Shown here piece by piece: positions 22,131-33,269 of a stretch of 64,000 nt of DNA. Made by a program: the position numbers and the translations under genes. The notes beneath the pieces are model-generated. The model was not told where the DNA came from. It saw only the letters and a program-made list of their open reading frames with translations, and did no database searches. This stretch comes from Acholoe squamosa. Lineage: Eukaryota; Annelida; Polychaeta; Phyllodocida; Polynoidae. Location of the stretch: positions 42,280,599 through 42,344,598 of the forward strand of contig OX439052.1 of assembly GCA_949317995.1 (NCBI GenBank), given 5' to 3'. Each line of letters opens with the position of its first letter. The first letter of the stretch is position 1.

Positions 22131-23159
22131 GATCAGTGATGCTGTGGGAAAAACAAAAGAGAATGAATTAAACAAATGCCCGTGAACGCCCATAATAAAA
22201 ATACAATTCAAAGTGGTGATGGGATTGTGCTGAATGGCCTGTCTGGTAACTACATATAACATGCATGTTAACCCCTGATACCACACCCCTACTCTTTTTT
22301 TTCCTATGTCAAACCACCAAAAACAATAAAATTCTGGACATTTGCATTGATGAACGTCCAGAATTTTAATTAAAGGGTAGGGTTTCTGACTGTTAAGAAA
22401 GGAGGAGGAAGATAAAAGTTGGCATGAGCTAAGCACTCAGGGAGGTCATAAGTTCTAAGCTAGGAAGGAAGAGGCAGGGGCAATGTACGAATAGCACCTT
22501 ACACTTTTTGACATTAGACAAACGCCTGCAAATGCCCATCATTTAAAGCCCGCCATGATACCGAAACTCGCTTCTGGGGGAAAAAAAGAGAAAACGAACA
22601 AAATATGTGGAGATAAAAGGACAAGGGGGATTGCAATGTCATATAAGACCAAAAACACCACAGGAAAACAGACAAATAAGTAATAAAAGCTGTTTCTGTG
22701 AAGGAAGGAATCTGTGTTTGGGCAGGATTGGAGAGGAAAAGTTGGAAATATAACTTAGAAACAATTTAATGTCCAGCACACAGCTTCTGACCAAGAAAGG
22801 ACTTTGTTTTCTTACATAATGAGTACATTTATGCATCTCTGTTGCATTAGAATGCCTGTATATTCTATAATCAAAACAATGACCCAAAAATTCTGGGTGT
22901 TTGCAGGCGTTATGTTACATCACATTTTAGAACGTCGCAGAAATGTCATTGTAGGCAAGCTGGCACATCACCCATGCTTTTCAGATGTGCTAAACTAAGT
23001 TATAATGAGATAACAAACACTACTTTTACTGTTTGGCTGATCTTTGGTCCAAAAACAGTGTCCCTAACATCAAAAAAGAAGTGATATCTTATCTTGCTTG
23101 AAGAAAAATGATGAAATTCGAGGTAGAGATTGAAGTTCCTCTCCTGTTCTTGATGCAAG

Positions 23160-23240
23160 ATGGCGGCCTGGTTATCCGGCCGCCGAGCTGCCAGGTACCA
23201 GCTCATGTGGTACCGAACACTGGCTGTAGGGGGCACCTAG
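23160..23240 (+). CDS. 26-codon ORF with strong start context
   Basis: GCAAGATGGCGG gives a good animal start context and also matches a YY1 site. The frame reads MAAWLSGRRAARYQLMWYRT, then LAVGGT and TAG. The patch is GC-rich in an AT-rich region and contains CCGGCCGCCGAGCTGCCAGG. The Arg-rich, hydrophobic N-terminus resembles a mitochondrial leader, but this could equally be a captured promoter and first exon. It lies inside the GGGTCA-ended transposon. Confidence 0.3.
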   Translation: MAAWLSGRRAARYQLMWYRTLAVGGT

Positions 23241-24255
23241 AATTCCCGGCCCTTTTAAAATGACGGGCATTCGTGGGCTGCAAATACCCAGAAGACGAGT
23301 TAATATATTTGGATAAGAGAGGGGTGTGATAGGGGGAAATGTGTCAGAATTGCTATGCAAGGGAGAGTTAGGAGAGAAAGGCAGAGATGAGAAGAGAAAC
23401 TGAAGACTTAAGGGTGGTTTTAGGGGTATATTTTGGCTATGGAAACTTTCAACACGGCAAAGGCCCAGAATATTAATGACGTTTGCAAAACTCTTCTAAC
23501 TCGAGTAAAAGTGCTTAAAAGTGGCGATGGAGGTCTGTTTTTCAGTTAGAATTTGAGGAAACCTAGGGAAGTACTCCCCCAAAGAAGAAAATTAGAGGTA
23601 TTTCTCTCAGAATCGAAGTAGGACTCCCTGGGGAGGTAAGGTAAAACCTCCCTGACAGATGAGGGTCATCTGAGAAATGAGAGCCAACATCATAGGTATT
23701 GCAGGTAGAGGCCCATAAATGGTACAAGTAAGGACCAAGACATAGTAGTTCAGGGGAAATAAAGAGAAAAAGATGCGTGGCTGTCCATTTCTGATTTATT
23801 GTGCCAAGTTCATTGCCATTTCAGTGAAAAAACGATAAAAAACACTTTGTCTCATACTTTGGACCTCTTTTGAGGAGACTAATTGGAGAAAAACAACCTG
23901 AAAGTAAACATTTTCCTTTAACCCAAGATGTTTTGAGTCAGTCAGGGGTGAACATTAAGATATTACACCCATTCTCACTACCCAAGGCCAGTTTGAATGA
24001 AACAAGTACCCAAACGCCCGTCATTTAACTCAAAATGGGCGTTCGAAAGATATTGACCCATATGCATCGGATATAGTAAAAATTGTTCCCTTGAAATATA
24101 ATTTTGCTTACACAATCAAATACACTATCTTTGACAATTAGACTATCACTTATATCTCTTTGAATAGTTCAATTTGGTTCTGAATAACAGTAAAAAAAAA
24201 CCAAGGTTCTCCCTTTTGCCTGAAGCTACCAGTAATCCCCATTCGTATCTATCCT

Positions 24256-24420
24256 TAATAGATGGGTCCTGACACTGAACCACTGAGAGGTACAGGCTGC
24301 ATGTGTTGACATGGCAACCATTCAGCCACTAGGTGACAACAAATAACCCCATTTTAGGACCTCCTTTATTCCTCGATTGCATGTTATTCATGAGGGCCTT
24401 TACAACCTTACCCTTTAAGA
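24256..24420. repeat. dispersed repeat U1, copy 2
   Basis: Core GTTGACATGGCAACCATTCA followed by ACCTCCTTTATT. It belongs to a block (24,180-25,240) that matches 36,840-37,800 over about 1 kb, including CTACAACC.CTGTAAGTCATG and GTGACAAGTCCTTCCCATTA. Confidence 0.6.
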
Positions 24421-25721
24421 AGGTCGTCCATTCATAAAGCTTGTATTGCTTGTTGTCCTGGTGAGTTCAGTATCCCATTCAATGGAGTACCAGGAAGATT
24501 GGGTGTACACAAGACAGGGGAGGACAAGGGTTGTCCTAGAGCCACTATATGCAATGGTATCAAAATGACATTCAAAAGCTAAGTTTTATGTTTCAGATTG
24601 GGGGCAAACCTTTTATAAATTATTGAGATAAAGTCAGGCCTGTTCAGCAGAACTTTCAGAGTAAACAAGTCCCTCTGTGAATTATATGATCCTGTCTATA
24701 TTGAGAAACATTGTCTTGTCAGGAAATAAAGGCCCATCATATGAAGAAAAATAAATAAAGAAATACAACAACTTGCAATTGTAATCTAACCCCAAAATTA
24801 GGGAACAAACTGTTGGTTGTCATATTAAGCGTCTTACTATGAGTGACCAATGCTGAGGAATATTTTATTTCTCCTTGCAAACTAAATGGTTGTGGCTCAT
24901 ACCTTTAGTATCGATATCAATTACACTTTGGTATGTTATGCACATGCTGGATTCATGCAGATACGTGGACGCATAACATTGCGATGCTTCTAAAGTCTAA
25001 AGGTTCAAGTATGTGATATATTGGACAAAATATAACATATACTGGACATTTTGCTCCCACCTCCATCATAGTAATGGCCCATGTAGTGAGTCCCTACAAC
25101 CGCTGTAAGTCATGTGGGTGTGTACCATGTTTATTGATTGGTTCATCACATGTGACATGTGACAAGTCCTTCCCATTAATCCACTATAGTAAGAACCTTC
25201 ATATTGGCCAGTACCGTAAAACCTGGTCTATAAACTTCACCCATATAAAAGAAACATCCTGATGCTAGGGAAATGCCAAAAGCTGTAAATGAGGGCTCAA
25301 ATGGTTGCCATTCCATAGCATGATTTATAGGCTTTGCGTATAACCTCATATTTAAGCCACACCTTGCCTTCAGGAAGACTATAAGCCACAGTAGGCCTAT
25401 CATATACCATTTTATTATTCCATAAATTCTAACATATTTTGTATTAATCAAAGAATATCTATGAAATTAATACATAGGTTGGTTTCTAAGAGCTATAAGA
25501 GCGCTCAAACTTTGTATAAGAGCGTTCATGCCCCACTGCACACCAAACCAAGTCAGTTAGACAGAGTTTATGACATCAAAGGCTCCGACCTAATGGTTCA
25601 CTGCACAATATAATAAAAATGAGGGTCTCAGTGTGCGACCTCATGGTTCAGTGCACAAACTAATAACTTGTAAGTGAATGCAAACGGCCGTTAGGGGTGG
25701 TCAACTGAGAATAAAACAAAA

Positions 25722-25792
25722 TCACACCAGGGAGTTTGAACCTGTGTGGTCTAGATTTCTATTCCCAGGCCTTCACCACTACACTAGATTGT
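25722..25792 (-). repeat. tRNA-derived SINE head
   Basis: The minus strand has TAGTGTAGTGGTGAAGGCC (A-box type) and ACAGGTTCAAACTCCC (a near-perfect B-box) at tRNA-like spacing. It is part of a SINE-rich patch ending near 26,135. Confidence 0.55.
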
Positions 25793-25896
25793 CCAGTCAA
25801 ACTTTCAAAGTGAAATCATCCTGTTTATATATAATTGATTACTCAGTCATAGAAGTAGCATATTGCCCTTCAGTAGATGTTCTAACACCCACAGCT

Positions 25897-25972
25897 GAGG
25901 ACTCATGGTGTAATGGTGAGCACAATGAGACTAAGGATCCCAGCACTGTCTGGTGCGTGGGAATCCTATATG
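25897..25972 (+). repeat. tRNA-Gln-like relic
   Basis: CATGGTGTAATGGTGAGCAC closely resembles the 5' half of an animal tRNA-Gln, but the anticodon arm and B-box are decayed (GTGGGAATCC). It is a SINE or pseudogene rather than a working tRNA. Confidence 0.45.
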
Positions 25973-26009
25973 GGACAGAATTTTCCCAAGAATTACATCT
26001 GCTGTTCAA

Positions 26010-26135
26010 AAATGACCTTATTCATGAAACCTCCTGCTGCACTTGGCCTATTTCACAAAACCTCCTCCCAGATCTGACTCAATTCTCAGAACCTCCTGCT
26101 AGAACTGACCTAATTCATAAAACCTCCTGTTGGCC
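26010..26135. repeat. four diverged tandem units of about 30-35 bp
   Basis: Variants of GACCTAATTCATAAAACCTC and CTGCTG repeat four times after the tRNA-like sequence. The arrangement resembles tandem expansion of a SINE tail. The + frame through it is open by chance because units lack stops. Confidence 0.55.
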
Positions 26136-26514
26136 CCCAAACTGTAGAATATGGAAATAAACCTAGAGTAAGAACAGTAGGGTGCAGAGCCAGGTGGAGT
26201 ATAAACATTTAAGACATTGTTTACTTGCATTTCCATAACTGTAATGTGAGGTCTGTGTCTTATTCAACTATTTTCCCTTAATAAATTACACTGTTCTTTT
26301 ACCTTTGGTTTACTGAGTTCTACTGTTTCCTGAATGAGTCTCTTTTAATGTTCCTGTCTATATCATAGAGCTTATATAATGGTAATTCTATATCCAATCC
26401 TTAAGAATCCTTGAAAGAAAGTGTAATGTTCATTTCATTTTATGTGTGTCTCTTTCTTTGTCCCTCACTCTCTTCTTTCTCCCAACCTGTGTGTATACAT
26501 GCAGGTTCTGAGAG

Positions 26515-26650
26515 GAGCAAGGCATTACAGAGCTGATTAGACTCATGTATGGCTCTTGGCCTCATCCCTAATCCCAACCCTTTCTGTGCTACCATAATGT
26601 TATTACCGATGGCACCTACAGGTCAGTCCCATCCATAGAAGCCTCTCACC
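26515..26650. repeat. dispersed repeat U3, copy 2
   Basis: Matches 20,846-20,965 (ACAGAGCTGATTAG, CATCCCTAATCCC, GCTACCATAATG, ACAGGTCAGTCCC). Confidence 0.5.
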
Positions 26651-26704
26651 ATTTCCTTGGTCCCAAAAAACCCCATTTACTTAGACTTAGTGTTGTATCC
26701 TTTA

Positions 26705-26956
26705 CACTGAGAAATTATTCTTACTCACATGAGTCTAGATCCAGACTCAGGCAATGTCGCCAAAATGACTATTGTTTGAGACTCAGCCTGATCCTTGGAT
26801 GTTATTCAGGCATATCCTGAGGCTGATTCTGGGAAAATACTCTGGCTTTGCCTGAGTATCATCCAAGGATCAGGCTCATCTCAAACAATACTCATTTTGG
26901 CGACATTGCCTGAGCCTGGATCTAGACTCATGTGAGGAAAGAATATTTTCTCAGTG
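26705..26956. mobile_element. near-perfect hairpin MITE with TA duplication
   Basis: A 252-bp palindrome with arms of about 120 bp. The left arm starts CACTGAGAAATTATTC; the right arm is its complement with small changes and ends TTTTCTCAGTG. It is flanked by TA on both sides (26,703-26,704 and 26,957-26,958). The arms include GGCAATGTCGCCAAAATGA and GCCTGATCCTTGGATG. TA duplication suggests mobilisation by a Tc1/mariner-type transposase. Transcribed, it would fold into a long duplex. Confidence 0.75.
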
Positions 26957-27482
26957 TACAATTCACTGCAATCTTTTGCAATCCAAACACAAAATGTACG
27001 TTTTATAGTGAGAACAGTAATACATGTCGCCATTGATCATCACAATTCCCGAATGCAGCTGTGTCATGTCTACTTGTCAGCTCTGTATTGGTGCATCTTA
27101 CAATGAGGATCTCTCAGCATCATTATTGACCATTTAGCTCTTTCGATGATTTGACTAAGTTAAGATACAAGTGACATTGTGCAAATCAATTGGGTGGGTA
27201 AATTGTCCCTCACATATTGTACATTACACTGTTAGTAGTAGCCAAAGTTATTTTACAGCAGAAACCTTTGTCAACTTTGGTTCCAATACATATTTTTTAG
27301 AAAATCAATGAAGAATTTCATTAGTTGTAAATTAGCATAAGTCTCTTCCATTTACCTGTTTTATCATATTGAAATGAAGGCATACCCCACTATTCTTAAT
27401 GTTATGCCCTCTCCTTCTTGCTGAAGCCTTTCTCTCTCATTATGTCACTAATAACCATATTTTATCATTGTTTTGTATCATA

Positions 27483-27837
27483 GTGTAGGGGCGCATGGAG
27501 CGTCTTATATGTTTTAGCTCCTTATTCAAGAGGGCAGGTCAGTGCAGTTACCACCGGTAGGACCAGAGGTCGCTTCGATCTCTGGCCACTATTTGGTGAT
27601 GGCAGCACTGGTTGTCGCTGCTCTAGTCCCTACTGGGACAGCATAAGGAGTTCAGTTGGTTTATGGCTGCGGCTAGAGCAACACCCATTGAGCACTGAGC
27701 TATATTCATAGCACCACTTCAAACTTATGTAAATACTGATACCGGTTGCACTAACCTGAGCTGACTTGTCTGGTTTTGCTTGATATTGACATATCTCGAA
27801 CTTAACCGAAGTTATACAAAAACTCGAACCATAACAA
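27483..27837 (+). mobile_element. 355-bp dispersed element, copy 2, with 7-bp duplication
   Basis: Same element as 1,765-2,128, in the opposite orientation. It runs GTGTAGGGGCGCATGG to CTCGAACCATAACAA. It is flanked by TATCATA on both sides (27,476-27,482 and 27,838-27,844). The matching place in the second segmental copy (about 45,560-45,575) lacks it, which confirms an insertion. It could be a solo LTR or a short inverted-repeat element; a 7-bp duplication is longer than usual for LTR elements. Confidence 0.65.
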
Positions 27838-28120
27838 TATCATAATCTGGCCTTTCTCCTGTGTACCTTTAGTAGACAACAAAGAGTTAAACTAACTTGT
27901 TTATCATCACTCCCCTTATAACCACCATTTTGTTAAAGGAAATGGCCTTCACCTGGCAGCATGCACCTGGCAGGCCTTTCTCAACATTATGCGTTTATGA
28001 TTTGACATCCTCCAAATTTGAATGGATGAATCTGGGTAATGTGCTACACCTAGTCTGTATGGTAGGCACTTAACTCTTCCTTTACAGTAATTCTTCCTTT
28101 TCCTTTGCAGTAATTACATA

Positions 28121-28342
28121 CCCAGCAAATTGTCGTCATCTGTCGCCATGATTGGTCATCAATGGTGACTCCTTTTTGAGTGACAACTCATTCTGTCATC
28201 TTTCGCCACTGTGTGTTAGACTTATGTGGCATAGCAATTGCTATTCCTGGTGATCTTGTGCTATAACGACGTTGTGTTTCATCTAGCAACATGTGTGAGC
28301 CACTTCACACAGGTTGACGAGAACTCACGACAATTTGCTGGG
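28121..28342. mobile_element. 222-bp MITE, CCCAGCAAATTGTCG-ended, copy 1
   Basis: Inverted ends CCCAGCAAATTGTCGTC / ACGACAATTTGCTGGG, flanked by TA (28,119-28,120 and 28,343-28,344). It is exactly as long as the copy at 32,621-32,842, which is inverted relative to it, and highly similar. It carries the internal palindrome CATAGCAATTGCTATTCC. It is the short form of the expanded 38,548-40,404 element. Confidence 0.85.
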
Positions 28343-28861
28343 TAGGGTTTGGTAGGGGATTCGTACCAGTACAATCATTAATAGATGCAGGGCTGCAATC
28401 ACATAAGTGTAAGGGATGCCACTACAATTTGAAGGAGTCTTGTAATACTATCTTGAGGAATACCTTCCTAGCCCCCTTGACTGGGAAGATCTCCAACTCG
28501 ACCCTAATTCATTTTTACAGCTATGGGTATTTCATGGGTGATTGGGTTAGATTTGTGTACGAGGCTTATAGGCTGCTACACTGCGATAAAAAACGAACAA
28601 AGTACAAAATATTCATGGATTGCCAGCAAGTTTGCATCAAAGCTTTTATTCTTATTTTGATAGTGCAGAAATTTCTCACGATTTTCGTTGGTGTTGAAAT
28701 CCTGTCATTTATCTAAGTAATAAATTGATGATGGAAGCTTTAAAGTTTTTTTTGTTTTTTTTTCATTTAGCTCAGTAGCTTTAGAATATGTGCAGCAAGG
28801 GATTTATACCCCAATTATACACTGCTCTATGCAGATTGAATACTTTGTTCTGCCATCTGAA

Positions 28862-29128
28862 CTGGAGGCCATTTCTCAATGTGCTACGACTACACACAGC
28901 CACTATGATTTAAAAATGCCAAGGATAAGCCAGGCTATCATAGGAACTGCCCTAAGACTGCTCACTACGATTAGCAGTTATGCAGTAATTACATAAGGTT
29001 TAATAGGGCAGTCGTACTGGTGCAGACATTAGCGACTACTAGTTCATGGTGCTGTTATGGCCAACTTATTAGGTTCCCACCACGATTTAAAAGGCAGCAG
29101 TCATAGTGTGTTAAGAAATGGCCTCCAG
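28862..29128. mobile_element. 267-bp inverted-repeat element
   Basis: Ends CTGGAGGCCATTTCTCAA and the complement of CTGGAGGCCATTTCTTAA; the arms extend about 50 bp. A poly-T acceptor-like sequence just left (28,745-28,780) makes the region look like an exon, but the open frame runs into this repeat. Its interior (ACATAAGGTTTAATAGGGCA) resembles segments near 28,345, 37,460 and 62,570. Confidence 0.55.
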
Positions 29129-29337
29129 ACCACCTTCTATATCACATAGTTAGTGTACATTCACTACTTAGGACACCACCCCTTATTTTCAGTAGGGTAT
29201 GGGGTCTCAATAGGGATACTATGGCCAGTGTTCATGCCTCATTATCACTGTTATGCTCAGGACCAACAGAGTGTTCCTTTTTTATCCTTAGACTAGTACT
29301 TTCTACATTACACCCCTATACATATATGTATCCATTT

Positions 29338-29480
29338 TATATCGGCCCTGACATATGGGACCACTTACGGTCGTAGGCTGCCCATGTTGACATGGCAACC
29401 ATTCTGCCACCAGGTGACAACAAATCAGCCCTTTTAGCACCTCCGTTACCCGTTGCTCATAAGTTATTCATGGTCACTTT
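29338..29480. repeat. dispersed repeat U1, copy 3
   Basis: Core GTTGACATGGCAACCATTCT with CACCAGGTGACAACAAATCA. Its partner in the other segmental copy is 51,755-51,900. Confidence 0.6.
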
Positions 29481-29854
29481 TGTAACACTGCCCATGTATT
29501 TGAAGTACTTTGTAACTGCCCCTGGTTCTCCAATTCCTCACCTTTTAAAAAGGGCTCTTGAATCTCTATCACTTTGCTGCCTGACTATTCTGATGCTGCC
29601 ATCATAAGGCAGCAATCCATGTATTTTTGATTACAGTGTAAAGGTTTATATCATGATTGTCCTGTTTATCTTCTGCCTTGAAGATTTTTATAAACCTTCT
29701 CTCAGTGATCAATGAAAGGATGAAACCCATTTTGCAAACCATTGCATTGTCTTTTGATACTTAAAATTCAACAGACACCTAGTTTCAGGAGTTCCTATTT
29801 GTCAACATTCGAACATCACAGAGAGGTCATGAATGTATCCATTTTACCTATAGA

Positions 29855-29945
29855 ACTGCTCTGACACCCAACTTGATGCTTGATGTGATGGAAAATCTAT
29901 AAGGGTGTATATATGGTAATGTAACTTCTCTCTGGAAAGACAGAT
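29855..29945. repeat. dispersed repeat U2, copy 3
   Basis: CTTGATGCTTGATGTGATGG and GTGTATATATGGTAATGTAA; the partner is 52,585-52,690. Confidence 0.6.
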
Positions 29946-30711
29946 AGGGGGTTGGCCATAATTCCTCAGACATAGTGCAAGATACAGATTCATGAATAGC
30001 CTTAAGGGATCCTACCTTATAACAGGTTAATAGCTAGTATCCCTTATAATGAAAGGTGCAGATGTCCACTCTTCTTCTCCAAAGCCTTTACCATATACAA
30101 TGTAATAAGTGTCCAGGGCATTAATAAAATCATTATAATGGAACTTTATGCTGAATATTTCAACTGCCTAGAGGTAATGATGTGAGAATTAATCTTCTTT
30201 AGTCTGAAATGAGTGCTAAAGGGGGATGGGCTACTATTAAGGGGTTGGTGCTTATTACATCATTTTTTTTATATGTGTAATCTTCCTTTTTACCTCAAAG
30301 GTAAGTAATGCATATTTGAATCAATTTTCCTCTTGGTGGGTGCCATGCTTTAAAAAGATATAGATCTATGTTGATAATTTTGTTATGTAGTCTAGTACTT
30401 GCAAGTTTCTTCTCTGTTGTATTTGCAAGAAATAATGAATTAATGTGTCCCTTCTAGCTGTAAGAAAACAGTAATTTCCGAGCTATTAGATAGCAATCAA
30501 TCCCAAAAATGTCAATCTGATGTGTGCATAAGCTAGCAGGAAGTCACATTACTGTTGCCTTTGTAAACAAATGGCTTTGAAGATGTTTGCATGGCCACAA
30601 GCACAAGAGGACAGCAAAAGTGCTAACATCTTCCATGCTAGATATGAGCTCACTTACATGTCCTCAGATTAAACTGCTAGCCTAAGGATAACCCTTCAGG
30701 GATCTGCCCTT

Positions 30712-31549
30712 AGTAGTATAGTATGTATCGGAACGCGACTATAGTTAAGTATTGTTTATTTCTCACTCGACCTGCAGCCAATCAGAGGCCTCCATTTGGT
30801 CACGTGACCCTTTGCATGGCAACGTGACCTACTTAGGGGGTCATGTGACTACCTCTCAGCCAATCAGAGGCCAGCATTCTGGTAACCATGGTAATGTGAC
30901 CTGCTTAGGGGATTAGCAGAGGGCTCCCTTTTGGCGGGAAATTCAAATGGGGTTCACTTGACCTGTGATGTCACAAGGGGGCGTGGCCTAATGCAGCCAA
31001 TCAAAGGCCTCCATTTGGTCATGTGGCCTCTGACATCACTGGACCCCCTGTGGTGCATGCCCATATATGGTTATGTGACCTTCACCTTGACCTCATTTGC
31101 ATAATAGGCTGAAAGGTGGTCACTAATCCCCTAATTAGGTCAAGGGGCATGGCATATTATGCAAATGAGGTCAAGGTGAAGGTCACATGACCATATATGG
31201 GCATGCACCACGGGGGGTCTAGTGACGTTGCAGGCCACTTGACCAAATGGAGGTCTCTGATAGGCTGCATGAGGTCACGCCCCTTGTGATGTCACAGGTC
31301 ACTCGACCCCCATTTGAATTTCCCGCCAAAAGGGAGCCATCTGCTAATCCCCTAAGTAGGTCACGTTACCATGGTTACCAGAATGCTGGCCTTTGATTGA
31401 CTGAGAGTTGGTCAGGTGACCCATTAAGTAGGTCATGTTGACATGGCAATGGGTCACGTGACCAAATGGAGGCCTCTGATTGGCTGCAGGTCGAATGAGT
31501 AATAAACAGTACTTAACTGTAGTCCCGGTCCGATAAATACTATACTACT
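30712..31549. mobile_element. 838-bp fold-back element dense in transcription-factor motifs
   Basis: An almost full-length palindrome: arms of about 400 bp around a centre near 31,130. Ends are AGTAGTATAGTAT / ATACTATACTACT. It is flanked by GCCCTT on both sides (30,706-30,711 and 31,550-31,555). The second segmental copy has the empty site, a single GCCCTT at 53,313-53,318. The arms carry AGCCAATCAG (CCAAT/NF-Y type), GGTCACGTGACC (USF/TFEB CLEAR type), ACCATGGTAA (X-box-like), ATGCAAAT (octamer) and AGGTCAAGGTGAAGGTCA (three nuclear-receptor half-sites in a row), each once or more per arm. No ORF. Confidence 0.8.
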
Positions 31550-32620
31550 GCCCTTGCTTTTAACTAATATTCATGATGATTCTTTGGTCCCTGATCTGAG
31601 ATTCTGGTGTCTTTACTGTCACTGGACTTGTGATTGATATTGTAACCATTTGGGTACATTTTGACAACCTTATATAAATATTTAGCAGACTTACAACAAG
31701 GAAGGTGGTCAGAGACATTGACCATTCTCCTCTGACCTCATAAAAATGTAACAATACTAATGCCAATCCCTTCCCTTGGACAGATGTTTTGCTAGTGTCA
31801 CACATAATATATTGGAATCACATATTATGGAGAATACTAAAATCCAAAACAAAGTTTATAAATATCTACTCTTTTTCGATTACAATTGGAGATGGCACAA
31901 TCTTATGGTGATCTTGCATGCTAATCTTGTAAATGGGACCAGTAGAAAAAGGCTGGACATCAAAAGGTATTACTGGGATTTGCAGTATTAGGGCTGTGTG
32001 TAATCATACTATCATTATGTAATTGATGTTTGATGCTGCTATACACAAGATTAACCAGGGCTTCCTACGCTGCCAATAATGATGTAATCCCTTTTACATG
32101 CTGACGTATGAGGAGTGAGTCTCCTCATTTACTAAGGAAGCTGGTACAACTGCTCCTCTTTATTACTAAACACGCACATCTATAGGCTCATCATGGCATG
32201 GCCATTGAATGATTAGTTTGGAAGTATGTCCCAAGGTATATACAAGTGGTTTTCCCACTACAGCAATGGAATAGTAAAGAATAGGTAACTACCCCCTTGG
32301 GTGAAAATAATGAATGGATTGTATACTATTATATGCTGGCTGTGCACTGTCCAAACAGTACCTATGTTCCTTCATGCCTCCCACATAAAACTATTCTGCT
32401 GACCTTACCTCTAAAATCAGGCTAGCACTCAGACTGTTCTCCCATTTGTGAAAGAATGCTTGTATCATCTAGATACAGTGCAATCAAAGAAATGTCTCAT
32501 TTAGACAATATTTATGTCTAATGGTCTGTCTCTAAGAATCTGAGTAGGGAATCGTTAGCTGAAAAGAAATGTCTGCTAGCAGGAAAGATACAGGCACTTC
32601 TTTTCAGAGCAGACACACTA

Positions 32621-32842
32621 CCCAGCAAATTGTCGTGAGTCCTCGTCAACCTGTGTGAAGTGGCTCACACATGTCGCTAGATGGAACACGACGTCGTTAT
32701 AGCACAAGATCACCAGGAATAGCAATTGCTATGCCACGTGAGTCTTACACACAGTGGCAAAAGATGACGGAATGAGTTATCACTCAAAAAGGAGTCACCA
32801 TTGATGACCAATCATGGCGACAGATGGCGACAATTTGCTGGG
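32621..32842. mobile_element. 222-bp MITE, CCCAGCAAATTGTCG-ended, copy 2
   Basis: Inverted copy of 28,121-28,342. Flanked by TA (32,619-32,620 and 32,843-32,844). The other segmental copy (about 55,405) lacks it. Confidence 0.85.
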
Positions 32843-33094
32843 TATTATGGGAGCAAAAAACATCCGTCTAAGAGGCGGGGAGGATATTAGTATCCTTTTA
32901 TGTTTATGAAGAGAGAGATGAATGGTCACTGTCTCTGAGCAGGTTTTCTGCTGTTTTGCATCACCTATATAATAGTGTCATTGATTAAGCTAGCATTGCA
33001 GAGGTCATTTCTTAAAATGATACAACTGGCACCTTTTAAACGATGGTCGAAGAACTTATAGTGGTGACTCATAACCTGTAGCAACTGACACATT

Positions 33095-33096
33095 TC

Positions 33097-33138
<42 letters not shown>

Positions 33139-33214
33139 ATTCTCTGTCTCTGTCTCTCTCTATGTCTATCTGTCCGTCTGTCTCTCTCAATCTCTCTCTT
33201 ATATATTACTCTCG

Positions 33215-33265
<51 letters not shown>
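33095..33265. repeat. TCTG and TC microsatellites
   Basis: Eleven or so TCTG units (33,095-33,138), mixed TCTG/TC sequence, then about 24 TC units (33,216-33,263). Confidence 0.95.

Positions 33266-33269
<4 letters not shown>

Larger units (their letters stand above)
21059..24059. mobile_element. 3.0-kb inverted-repeat DNA transposon, GGGTCA-ended
   Basis: Inverted ends GGGTCAATATCCTTCGAATG and, at the right, the complement of GGGTCAATATCTTTCGAACG, continuing to GCCCATTT. They are flanked by ATAT on both sides (21,055-21,058 and 24,060-24,063). Inside, the motif TTTAAATGACGGGCGTTTG and its complement recur at about 21,240, 21,635, 22,175, 22,520, 23,250 and 24,015, as subterminal and internal binding-site-like repeats. 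No transposase of normal length is readable. Two short coding-like pieces are listed separately. The 958-bp element at 54,093 has the same GGGTCA start and the same ATAT flank. Confidence 0.7.

Noticed and set aside
25678-26160. 160-codon open frame on the + strand
   Set aside because: It runs through two tRNA-like relics and a 30-bp tandem repeat, so it is chance openness.
28759-28996. Exon-like frame after a strong poly-pyrimidine acceptor
   Set aside because: The frame continues into an inverted-repeat element and no donor or partner exon is evident.
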